From JBGTKH01 sp041744735 (GTDB lineage Bacteria > Planctomycetota > Planctomycetia > Pirellulales > Pirellulaceae): DNA of 6,476 nucleotides. Shown here piece after piece: positions 1-5,327 of this stretch. Position numbers and translations under genes: made by a program. How positions within the stretch are numbered: the first letter of the stretch is position 1; each line of letters starts with the position of its first letter. The DNA is taken from positions 1 to 6,476 of the forward strand of contig JBGTKH010000367.1 in NCBI GenBank assembly GCA_041744735.1. Reading direction: 5' to 3'. The notes beneath the pieces were generated by a model. It was given only the letters and a program-made list of their open reading frames with translations. It searched no databases and had not been told where the DNA came from.

Positions 1-1
1 A

Positions 2-94
2 CGCGAACTATTGCTCGTCGGCCTCGTATTGATTTGGGCTGCGAGCGAACTGGAAGATTGGAAAGACCAAGTGGTCTTCTTGCCGCTCGTCTAG
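2..94 (+). CDS. C-terminal tail of a possible membrane protein (5' end outside window)
   Basis: Frame 2 of the plus strand is open from the left edge to a TAG at 92-94. Its 30 residues include the hydrophobic run LLLVGLVLIWAA, then a charged stretch (SELEDWKDQ) and VVFLPLV at the end. This composition is plausible for the last membrane helix and tail of a membrane protein, and the stop falls 15 bases from the stop of the convergent gene at 110, which is normal spacing for convergent genes. The family cannot be recognised from so short a piece. A chance open stretch is possible, because frame 1 is also open here. Confidence 0.35.
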   Translation, partial: RELLLVGLVLIWAASELEDWKDQVVFLPLV

Positions 95-110
95 TCGACG
101 GCGTACCGTC
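63..110. terminator. Two hairpins between convergent gene ends
   Basis: AAGACCA (63-69) is perfectly complementary to TGGTCTT (72-78). GACGG (97-101) pairs with CCGTC (106-110) around CGTA, right at the TAG stop of the minus-strand gene. They lie where two convergent genes would end, so a bidirectional terminator is plausible. Neither hairpin is followed by a clear U-run and the first has a two-base central loop, so the call is weak. Confidence 0.25.
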
Positions 111-2050
111 TAATCAGAAACCGCCAAACGTTCATTCGTCCGTTTGTTGCGATTGTCTGCCTCAGCCGAGAGGACTTGTTCGGCGAGCTGTCGCAATTCG
201 TCGGCCAGCGTGGCGTCGACCTTCGACATGAGCTGAATCGCCTCACGCAGCCGGGGCACGGACGGCGGACGTTCTTTCATGGCTTGCACGCTGCCGTAAG
301 CCAACAGGTAAACCAAATCGTCGAGCGCATGCCAGCCGGTGGCCGCGGCTAGTTGCTCGCCATTGCTGCGTGCAACGATAAACAGCGGCGAGATCTGATC
401 CGGAGCGTCGAACGGCGGCCGGCCCAGCCGATGTGACAGTGCCGGCAATTCCCGCAGCGGCAACACGATAACCACAAAGTCCCGCAGCATGGCTTGCAAC
501 GAGACATTGCTCGATCGCCGCTGGCTGAGGTACCGCAGCCATTCGTCGTTGACCATGGAATTCTCGCGGTGTTGGTGGATCACAAACAGCAGCGGACGGC
601 CGTCTCGTTCAGCAACGGTTAGCAAACGGTCGGCCAGCGCCAGGTTCGGCGCCGCTTTGCTAATTCGCTGTCCCAGAATGTGCTCGAAGATTTCCTGATA
701 CACGTTTACGACCGTGGCCAGCGGCTGTTCGGCCAGCAATTCGTGAATCTGCTGCGAACTGCCGCCGCGGCGTGGCGAATCGCGTACCGCAACAGGACGA
801 GACCAGTTGGATTTACCCCAGTTTGGCGCGACAACTGCGCGGCCAAGCGCTGCTTGGTGCGCCACGGCCACATACTGAACTTGATCACGTAGCGGCTGGT
901 CGGCGATGGCCGCGAATGTGTCGATGGCCCACTGAGCCTCCTCGAACAATTCATCGGCGTTAACGGGACCGACGACGGCGTGAATCACGCGGCCTGCGGG
1001 GGTGCAGAAGTAGCTGGCCACGTTGCCACCGTTCTTTTGCACGCGGTCGCCGACTTTCACCACTTCAAAGTCGCCGACTTGCTGATGAGCGGCGACGAAA
1101 TGTTTTGCGAACAGTTCCCCAACACGCGGATCGGACAGGGCGCCCGCCCTGTACTTCTGCGCGTTGTTTCACGTGAACTCCTGGATCTCGAAATTGCCCG
1201 AGACGTGAATCAGGAACACCAGCTTGCCTTGCTCGTTGGCCAGCGCGGCGGCCTCGTAGATCGACTCGGCCCAGACCAGCGCCGTGTCCAACTTTCGCTG
1301 CGGCATGCAGACGCCATCGGCACAGTCAGGCAGTTCCATTGCCGCGCCGTTTTCCGCAGGAACGGCTGACAAGTCAACGGCGGCTGGCGCATTCGCCGTG
1401 GCGATCTGTATTGCTGTTTCAGTTGCGGCATCTGTCGTAGCCGCCACATCGTGCGTGGCTTCGAGCTCAACGGCAGCGACCTGTACGACTTGTTCAGTCG
1501 GAGCAACTTCAACGAATTCGGCAACAACCGACGCATCGACGGCAGGTTCGATGAATTCGACGTTCGCGTTTGCATCATCTATGTTCGGATCGACTGACGG
1601 AACTGCGAGCGCTACGTTGGTGATTTCCGCCAGCGGTTGTTCTTCGAGCGACGTCGGCTGATAGATCGCTGTCGGCGACTGAAGCGCGAGCGACGCCTGT
1701 TCGAGCCGCGCGGTGGAATCATCGATCAGCCAACGCGTCCATAGCCCCAGCCCCAGGATCAACAACATCGACGCAGCAAACGCCATTTGCGGCATACGAG
1801 CAGCGTGGTATGACACGGGCAATATTTCTCGCGGCGGCCGATACGGGTCCATCGGCTCGAGCACCTGACCGTTCAGATGCGGCGGGACTGCCGACCGCGT
1901 CGCGTCGCTCTTGCTAACCGCCGTTGCCATGATCGGCGGCGACAGTGGCGGTGCCGCAAGGAAAACCACCGGCGGCGGAATCGGCGGCGGGGTTTGTCTC
2001 GATCGGGAAAACTCCGGGCAGAGCGCCAGACTAGAAGAGGCCTCGTTCAT
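110..2050 (-). CDS. Membrane-anchored tandem thioredoxin-like protein with in-frame UGA (candidate selenoprotein)
   Basis: I read this as one 646-codon gene with an in-frame TGA at codon 294 (1171-1169). A gene caller would split it into 1169-2050 and 110-1063, but the 35 codons between are open in the same frame and the second half has no ribosome site at its GTG. ATG 2050 is chosen because GGAGG (2063-2059) lies 8 bases upstream; ATG 2065 and GTG 2068 are in frame but poorly placed. Residues 1-85 are Pro-rich and probably cytoplasmic, 88-109 form one membrane helix, and about 110-240 is an Ala/Val/Glu linker, presumably periplasmic, followed by C243-x4-C248. A thioredoxin-like domain spans about 255-380 (HVSGNFEIQEFT, UGA, NNAQKYR, and SYFCTP with C349). 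A second, at about 470-590 (GRPLLFVIHQ, PLFIVARSNGEQ), lacks redox cysteines. The UGA sits where the first active-site Cys would be expected. A disulfide or redox role is inferred; a pseudogene is the main alternative. Confidence 0.72.
1135..1152 (-). promoter_or_regulatory. Candidate bacterial SECIS stem-loop
   Basis: On the minus strand, ACAGGGC (1152-1146), loop GGGC (1145-1142) and GCCCTGT (1141-1135) form a perfect 7-bp stem. It begins 16 nt after the UGA, and the first loop G is the 24th nt after it. Bacterial SECIS elements are known to be coding-region stem-loops just downstream of UGA, with a G among the first two loop bases and that G roughly 16-37 nt from the UGA. This hairpin meets those criteria. 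The loop is small and the stem GC-rich, and GC-rich DNA makes chance hairpins. Confidence 0.45.
1169..1171 (-). other. In-frame UGA, possible selenocysteine codon
   Basis: This is the only stop in an otherwise open frame from 2050 to 110. The residues before it (FLIHVSGNFEIQEFT) and after it (NNAQKYRAGALSDPRV) read as the continuous start of a thioredoxin-type domain: strand, active-site loop, helix, then a 'dpxV' segment. The UGA therefore occupies the redox-active position. Selenocysteine, a one-base change from a sense codon such as TGC or CGA, or plain termination are all possible. Confidence 0.55.
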
Positions 2051-2058
2051 CTCTGTGT

Positions 2059-2063
2059 CCTCC
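2059..2063 (-). promoter_or_regulatory. Ribosome binding site deciding start at 2050
   Basis: GGAGG is followed by 8 bases (ACACAGAG) and then ATG at 2050. The in-frame upstream starts, ATG 2065 and GTG 2068, overlap or precede this site and have no comparable purine-rich motif at a suitable distance. Confidence 0.6.
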
Positions 2064-2129
2064 ATCACGTGTGTGGCGAAACGATGTGCCAGTCGCCACC
2101 GAACAGCCGCCCCCGCGTGCTGTGCCCGG

Positions 2130-2159
2130 ATTCTAACAGAATTCGCGCGGGCCTTTCAA
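2130..2159 (-). promoter_or_regulatory. Sigma-70-like promoter for the thioredoxin-like gene
   Basis: On the minus strand, TTGAAA (2159-2154) and TAGAAT (2135-2130) are separated by 18 bases, a 5/6 match to each consensus hexamer. Transcription would begin near 2123, giving a leader of about 70 nt before ATG 2050. It is the best promoter-like match seen in the intergenic region. Confidence 0.45.
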
Positions 2160-2172
2160 GCTTTTTTCGAAT

Positions 2173-2235
2173 GTAGGCCGGTTTGCTAATCCGGCCGGCG
2201 CAAATTCGGCTGGCCGGATTAGCAATCCGGCCTAC
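2173..2235. repeat. Nested palindromic intergenic repeat, element 1
   Basis: Two 24-base arms (2173-2196 and 2212-2235) are inverted copies with one mismatch, around a 15-base spacer. Each arm is itself palindromic: in the right arm GGCCGGATT and AATCCGGCC flank AGC, and the left arm has the same form with one mismatch. The element can fold as one long hairpin or as two small ones. The ends read GTAGGCC and GGCCTAC. It lies between divergently transcribed genes, so it is not a simple shared terminator; a REP- or MITE-like repeat is the likeliest reading. Confidence 0.75.
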
Positions 2236-2318
2236 GATCGCAACAAAAATCCATTGGACAAGCGGCCTCGGATCAAATATGGTTGACCTGTTAAATCGCG
2301 GGGCTTCGACGAGAACTA

Positions 2319-2430
2319 ATTGGACAGCGCACCTTGGCACTCCGTAGCCGGATTCGTGAGAATTCGGGCGATTTGCGTTATCCAGTGGACCGAAATCTCA
2401 CGATTTCGGCTACAAGGTGCGCTGTCCAAC
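2319..2430. mobile_element. MITE-like element with 17-bp perfect terminal inverted repeats, element 2
   Basis: TTGGACAGCGCACCTTG (2320-2336) and its exact reverse complement (2413-2429) bound the element. One further base on each side is followed by TA (2317-2318 and 2431-2432), which could be a TA target duplication. Inside is a second inverted pair of 24-base arms (2344-2367 and 2390-2413, 21 of 24 matching), and each inner arm is itself a palindrome (for example CCGAAATC-TCAC-GATTTCGG). No coding capacity is seen, so it would be non-autonomous and dependent on a transposase encoded elsewhere. Its right end is about 30 bases before the start of the next gene. Confidence 0.6.
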
Positions 2431-2461
2431 TAAATGACCTCCTCATGAAAAAGGTGAATCC

Positions 2462-3805
2462 ATGAATGTAGTCAAGGCGTTTCTCCCGCTCATTGTACTT
2501 TCCGCTCTCGTGACCTCGCGGCCGACGCTCGCCCGCGCCGCCGAACTGACCTATCCGCCGACATTGCCCGGCGGCAAGACGGTGGTCACGGACAAGTCCG
2601 AGGCGTTTCTGAAAACGACGGCGACGCTGCGCGACGGCGTGACGGTCGCCAAGGCCGTGCCGACGATCGACTTTCTCTACTATCCCCAGCAGACGTATCA
2701 AGGAAAGCCGTGGTCCGTGTGGGGTGACTCATTGGCGGTCGAGGGCAAGTATTACTCGGCGATCGGCGACCACATGGCACCTAACGGCAATGCGTTCGTG
2801 TACGAGTACGACGCGGATTCAAAGGAGATTCGCACGCTCGTAAATCTCGCGAAGCTGCTGAAGCTGCCGGAGGGCCATTACGTGCCGGGCAAGATTCACA
2901 GCCGCATCGACATGGGCAGCGACGGCTATCTGTATTTCTCGACACACCGCGGCTCCACGCGCATCACGACGGACCAGTACCACTACAAGGGCGACTGGAT
3001 CGTGCGGCACAATCCGACGACGGGGCAAACCGAGACCGTCGTGCAGGGCCCGGTCCCCAAGCATTGCATCCCGACCAGCGTACTCGATCCCGAACGGCTG
3101 ATCTTCTACGGCGGCACGGCGTCGGGCGATTACAGCGACAAGACGATCATGTTCTTCGCCTACGACATTCAAAAGGACAAGGTCCTGCACACGGTGCCAG
3201 ACGGGCCGTATCGATATTTGATGTTCGCTCCTTCGACCGGCCGCGTTTATTATTGCAACGCCGACGAAGGGCCGCTGATGCGTTACGATCCGGCCAGCGG
3301 CCAGCCGCCGCAGCGCATCGCCGGGAGTTTGGGCTTACGTTCGGCGACTCAGGAAACGGCTGACGGATACATTTATACCGTCTCCACGCGCGGCGACGGC
3401 ACGCTGTACCGCTTCAACACGAAGACGGAAAAGGCCGAAGAGTTAGGACCGGCCGCGGTCGGCAGCCAAACGTATATCACGTCGCTCGACGCCGATCCGA
3501 CCGGGCGCTACCTGTACTACGTCCCCGGCGCTCACGGCGGCAGCCAGCGCGACGGCTCGCCGGTCGTGCAATTCGACGTCAAAACGCGGACGAGAAAGAT
3601 CATCGCGTTTGTGCACCCGTTTTACCTGGACAAGTTCGGCTACACGCCGCTCGGCACTTTCGGCTCGGCCGTCTCGCCCGACGGATCGAAGCTGTACGTT
3701 ACCTGGAACGGCAACCGCGGCGGCACCGACGCCCGCGGCCGCACCGACTTCGACACTTGTGCGATGACGGTGATCCACATTCCCGATTCGGAACGTCAGC
3801 CGTAA
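2462..3805 (+). CDS. Secreted beta-propeller-like protein
   Basis: This 447-residue protein starts with a clear Sec signal peptide: charged MNVVK, a hydrophobic core (AFLPLIVLSALV) and a likely cut after ARA at residue 26. The rest consists of repeated short beta-strand motifs ending in 'D..GYLYFST', 'TGRVYYCN', 'DGYIYTVST', 'TGRYLYYVPG' and 'DGSKLYVTWN'. These resemble blades of WD40/YVTN/SMP-30-type propellers, of which about six to seven would fit the length. No catalytic residues are identified. Planctomycetes encode many exported propeller proteins, some in surface or carbohydrate processes, but the substrate here is unknown. The start is ATG 2462, with AAGGTG five bases upstream as a modest ribosome site. 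It appears monocistronic; the next gene lies 114 bases downstream with its own strong ribosome site. Confidence 0.85.
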   Translation: MNVVKAFLPLIVLSALVTSRPTLARAAELTYPPTLPGGKTVVTDKSEAFLKTTATLRDGVTVAKAVPTIDFLYYPQQTYQGKPWSVWGDSLAVEGKYYSAIGDHMAPNGNAFVYEYDADSKEIRTLVNLAKLLKLPEGHYVPGKIHSRIDMGSDGYLYFSTHRGSTRITTDQYHYKGDWIVRHNPTTGQTETVVQGPVPKHCIPTSVLDPERLIFYGGTASGDYSDKTIMFFAYDIQKDKVLHTVPDGPYRYLMFAPSTGRVYYCNADEGPLMRYDPASGQPPQRIAGSLGLRSATQETADGYIYTVSTRGDGTLYRFNTKTEKAEELGPAAVGSQTYITSLDADPTGRYLYYVPGAHGGSQRDGSPVVQFDVKTRTRKIIAFVHPFYLDKFGYTPLGTFGSAVSPDGSKLYVTWNGNRGGTDARGRTDFDTCAMTVIHIPDSERQP

Positions 3806-3858
3806 GTCCGTTGGGTCGGTTTCGCTCGTCGCCATGAGAGTCCAACAACATGGGCTGG

Positions 3859-3887
3859 TTGCGGGCGTTGCATGTGGGAAGTAGGAT
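3859..3887 (+). promoter_or_regulatory. Weak promoter candidate before the first antitoxin gene
   Basis: TTGCGG (3859-3864) and TAGGAT (3882-3887) are 17 bases apart, matching the consensus at 3 and 4 of 6 positions. The spacing is ideal and the site lies between the propeller gene stop and the antitoxin ribosome site, but such weak matches are common by chance. Confidence 0.2.
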
Positions 3888-3905
3888 GATTTCGTGGAAT
3901 TTCCT

Positions 3906-3911
3906 AGGAGG
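3906..3911 (+). promoter_or_regulatory. Strong ribosome binding site for the Phd/YefM antitoxin
   Basis: A full AGGAGG lies 8 bases before ATG 3920. It is the strongest such site on the plus strand of this window and fits an antitoxin made in excess over its toxin. Confidence 0.7.
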
Positions 3912-3919
3912 TTCGCCAC

Positions 3920-4177
3920 ATGAAAACCATATCCGTTGCGGAACTTCACGAACATACGGACGAGTGGGTCCGGCAAGTGTCTCAATTGGGCGAGATCGTG
4001 ATCACGGACGGGGGCCAAGCGGTGGCTAAAATCCAACCCGTCGCAATATCAACCGAGTTGGGTTCATTCCGAAACCGCCGACTCTTGCCGGAATTTGCCG
4101 CGTTGGCATCGAAGCCCGCAGCGGGAACTGATGTGACCGAACTCATTTCTGAAGACCGCGAGCGGCCCGGCATGTGA
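3920..4177 (+). CDS. Phd/YefM-family type II antitoxin (VapB-like)
   Basis: This 85-residue protein opens with MKTISVAELHEHTDEWVRQV and continues GEIVITDGGQAVAKIQPV, the DNA-binding fold of Phd/YefM antitoxins. The C-terminal half (FRNRRLLPEFAAL, then DVTELISEDRERPGM) resembles the toxin-binding tail found in members paired with PIN-domain VapC toxins. In this family the antitoxin neutralises the toxin and represses its own promoter. Its stop overlaps the GTG of the VapC remnant at 4174 (ATGTGA), the usual coupled arrangement. Because that toxin is cut off after about 19 residues, this is probably an orphan antitoxin. It is complete, in frame and preceded by an excellent ribosome site. Confidence 0.85.
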   Translation: MKTISVAELHEHTDEWVRQVSQLGEIVITDGGQAVAKIQPVAISTELGSFRNRRLLPEFAALASKPAAGTDVTELISEDRERPGM

Positions 4178-4232
4178 TTTACTTTGACACGAGTTATCTG
4201 GCGCGGTGTTACCTGTTCGAACGAGGCACAAG
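4174..4232 (+). pseudogene. Truncated VapC-type PIN-domain toxin (N-terminal fragment only)
   Basis: Reading from GTG 4174 gives (M)IYFDTSYLARCYLFERGTS. The pattern 'IYFDTSYLAR.YL' is the standard start of VapC PIN ribonucleases, with the first catalytic Asp at residue 5. After about residue 19 the similarity ends. The frame continues to TGA 4332, but those residues are out-of-frame translation of the next gene. Intact VapC proteins are about 130-150 residues with three or four acidic active-site residues, so more than 80% is missing and no nuclease activity is expected. The preserved four-base overlap with the antitoxin shows an ordinary antitoxin-toxin operon before the deletion. The breakpoint lies near 4220-4234. 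Confidence 0.65.
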
Positions 4233-4234
4233 TG

Positions 4235-4447
4235 ATGAGTTCGCTTACGGAACTTTTTCCATCGATCCAGACACTCCCACGCGGCGACAAACTGCGGCTG
4301 ATTCAACTTCTCGCTGCCGACGTGGCTCGTGAGGAAGGTATCGCGCTTGACCTTGCGGACAAAACGGTCCCGATTTGGTCACCGTACGATGCCTTTGACG
4401 GTGCGGCAACGCTGTTACAAGTGCTCGAAGAAGAAGTAGCGTCGTGA
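4235..4447 (+). CDS. Small 70-residue protein, partner of a retropepsin-like gene
   Basis: ATG 4235 has GAGG (4223-4226) 8 bases upstream. An in-frame ATG at 4184 would add 17 residues, but that stretch overlaps the VapC fragment in another frame and is not chosen. The protein reads MSSLTELFPSIQTLPRGDKL, then RLIQLLAADVAREEGI, a hinge, VPIWSPYDAF and an acidic helix ending in LEEEVAS. The two-helix pattern with a 'P.WSPYD.' motif resembles short proteins that I recall upstream of retropepsin-like genes in planctomycetes and cyanobacteria; no function is known to me. Its stop overlaps a downstream ATG by one base (TGATG, 4445-4449), indicating translational coupling to the protease remnant. 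An antitoxin-like or inhibitor role is only a guess. Confidence 0.65.
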   Translation: MSSLTELFPSIQTLPRGDKLRLIQLLAADVAREEGIALDLADKTVPIWSPYDAFDGAATLLQVLEEEVAS

Positions 4448-4592
4448 TGCCGCACAGTCAGTGCGACTCGCTTTCGCCTGGACGCGCAACAACAAAGTTC
4501 CCGTGATCCTCGGACAGGTGAATTTCTTTATGGAGTTTGACGTCTGCTTCTACCGATCTCAGTCGCTGTTTGAAATCAAGCCGAAAGGCTAG
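4447..4592 (+). pseudogene. Retropepsin-like (clan AA) protein remnant, C-terminal end only
   Basis: ATG 4447 is coupled to the previous stop, but its frame closes after 17 codons. A different frame, ending at TAG 4590-4592, reads SVRLAFAWTRNNKVPVILGQ and continues VNFFMEFDVCFYRSQSLFEIKPKG. I recognise this as the usual end of a small retroviral-type aspartyl protease-like family, where 'ILGQ.NFF..FDV.F' is the closing motif. Full proteins are about 130-145 residues, so a deletion appears to have removed the middle, including the catalytic Asp-Thr-Gly, and shifted the frame somewhere near 4455-4463. The product cannot be active. The family assignment is from memory of the motif and was not searched. 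Confidence 0.55.
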
Positions 4593-4682
4593 TTCTCGGC
4601 CGAACCGCGATTCTGCACTACGCGCGCGCCGCCCAGCGTCGCTCAAACCTCGGCAGACAAATGACTTGAAAGGCATTCGCAG

Positions 4683-4958
4683 ATGAAACGCGACCGTGAG
4701 TTACTCGCCCAGGAACTTCCCGAACTCGTCGAGCGCGACGAGCGCATGCAAGAAGCGGCGGCCGAGGAAACATTGTGTGGCCACCTGCGCCGGGCCATCC
4801 ATCAGAGTCGTCGCCCACTACGAGACCTGGCTCGCGACGCGGGCATTTCCACGACGCTGCTATGCGATTTCCTGGAAGGCGAGCGAACGCTCCGTTCGGA
4901 TGTGCTCGACCGTCTCACACACGCCGTGGGCGTCACCGTATCGCTGCTGGCGAAATAG
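4683..4958 (+). CDS. Small helix-turn-helix (XRE-like) DNA-binding protein
   Basis: The 91-residue protein has a charged N-terminal helix (about residues 3-30, RELLAQELPELVERDERMQE) followed by an HTH domain at about 33-91: LRRAI, PLRDLARDAGISTTLLCDFL, EGERTLRSDVLDRLTHAVGV. The order 'LA..aGIS...L..fl.GeR.l....l.rL...lGv.v' is typical of Cro/C1-type (HTH_3) repressors and of HigA-like antitoxins. AAAGG (4669-4673) lies 9 bases upstream. The next gene starts six bases after its stop, so the two form an operon. No toxin is adjacent, so it may be a stand-alone repressor or an orphan antitoxin; the N-terminal helix could be a partner-binding region. The open frames at 4696 and 4775 are shadows. 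Confidence 0.72.
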   Translation: MKRDRELLAQELPELVERDERMQEAAAEETLCGHLRRAIHQSRRPLRDLARDAGISTTLLCDFLEGERTLRSDVLDRLTHAVGVTVSLLAK

Positions 4959-4964
4959 CCCCAT

Positions 4965-5246
4965 ATGGTGAAAGCAATGAAGAAGGTGGCTCTGTCGGAA
5001 GTTAAGGTCGATCTGTCGAAGTATCTACGCATCGCGGAGAATGAGGAAGTCGTCATTACGCGCCACGGCAAGCCCGCGGGCGTCTTGGTGGGCTTTGGAT
5101 CGGATGACGATTGGTTCGATTATCAACTGGAGAACGACCCACGGTTTCTCGCCCGCATCGAGCGCGCTCGCCAGAGCTTAAGGACCGGCAAAGGATTGAA
5201 ACTCGAAGACGTATCCAAGGCCAAGCCAAGCCGAACTAAAAGCTGA
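4965..5246 (+). CDS. Phd/YefM-family antitoxin, second copy
   Basis: The 93-residue protein (81 if started at ATG 4977) reads MKKVALSEVKVDLSKYLRIA, ENEEVVITRHGKPAGVLVGF, the classic Phd/YefM N-terminal fold with a 'V.ITRHGKPAGVLV' hairpin. The C-terminal region (DDWFDYQLENDPRFLARIER, LRTGKGLKLEDV) would be the toxin-binding tail. ATG 4977 matches the family's usual start better, but neither start has a strong ribosome site, and tight spacing (six bases) to the HTH gene suggests translational coupling. It differs markedly from the antitoxin at 3920, so the two are not a recent duplication. No RelE- or PIN-type toxin follows. It is either an orphan or acts on a toxin elsewhere. Confidence 0.82.
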   Translation: MVKAMKKVALSEVKVDLSKYLRIAENEEVVITRHGKPAGVLVGFGSDDDWFDYQLENDPRFLARIERARQSLRTGKGLKLEDVSKAKPSRTKS

Positions 5247-5266
5247 TTCCGCCGCAGGTCGCTGGG

Positions 5267-5318
5267 CTGACGCGCACGTTCCCTGCGAGTACAATCGAGT
5301 TGGCTGGCAATCGCAGGG
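5267..5318 (+). promoter_or_regulatory. Promoter with a flanking inverted repeat (possible operator)
   Basis: CTGACG (5267-5272) and TACAAT (5290-5295) are 17 bases apart, a sigma-70-like promoter with a 5/6 match at -10. The perfect 8-base inverted repeat CCCTGCGA (5281-5288) and TCGCAGGG (5311-5318) brackets the -10 element and the predicted start near 5302. An operator for a nearby repressor is plausible. The right arm runs into GGGGA (5315-5319), which is 8 bases before ATG 5328 and serves as the ribosome site. Confidence 0.35.
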
Positions 5319-5327
5319 GACCGTTAG

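Larger units (their letters stand above)
2066..2461. other. Intergenic region between divergent genes
   Basis: This stretch contains the promoter and ribosome site of the minus-strand gene (2059-2159) and the two palindromic elements (2173-2235, 2319-2430). The 2236-2316 segment between them is unassigned. No convincing promoter for the plus-strand gene at 2462 was found, so it may start within or beside element 2. Short open frames here show no recognisable protein features. Confidence 0.6.

Noticed and set aside
110..1063. Separate gene starting at GTG 1063
   Set aside because: No ribosome site, the start falls inside a thioredoxin-like domain, and the frame upstream to the UGA is open and domain-consistent. 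It is better read as the second half of one gene.
1135..1180. Frameshift rather than an in-frame stop between the two halves
   Set aside because: Both halves are in exactly the same frame with only the TGA between, so no indel is needed.
980..1661. Long plus-strand open frames opposite the minus-strand gene (980-1369, 1284-1661)
   Set aside because: They mirror the Ala/Val-rich linker and thioredoxin region of the real gene, are low-complexity Ser/Ala/Thr translations, and lack ribosome sites.
2173..2430. CRISPR array
   Set aside because: The repeats are inverted pairs rather than direct repeats with regular spacers, and no cas-like gene is present.
2445..2465. Leader peptide MKKVNP overlapping the ATG of the propeller gene
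   Set aside because: Six codons with no ribosome site or attenuator structure; it is explained by the ribosome-site region of the real gene.
2819..4036. Minus-strand open frames opposite the propeller gene (2819-3190, 3443-4036)
   Set aside because: Typical antisense open frames in GC-rich coding DNA. They have no domain pattern, and the plus-strand signal peptide and blade motifs are clear.
4458..4676. Minus-strand 72-residue frame over the protease remnant
   Set aside because: It is the complement of the recognised VILGQVNFFMEFDV sequence and shows no features of its own.
4593..4682. Integron attC site or tRNA-like structure between the protease remnant and the HTH gene
   Set aside because: GC-rich with short self-complementary pieces (GCGCGCGC), but no R/L box symmetry or cloverleaf could be built.
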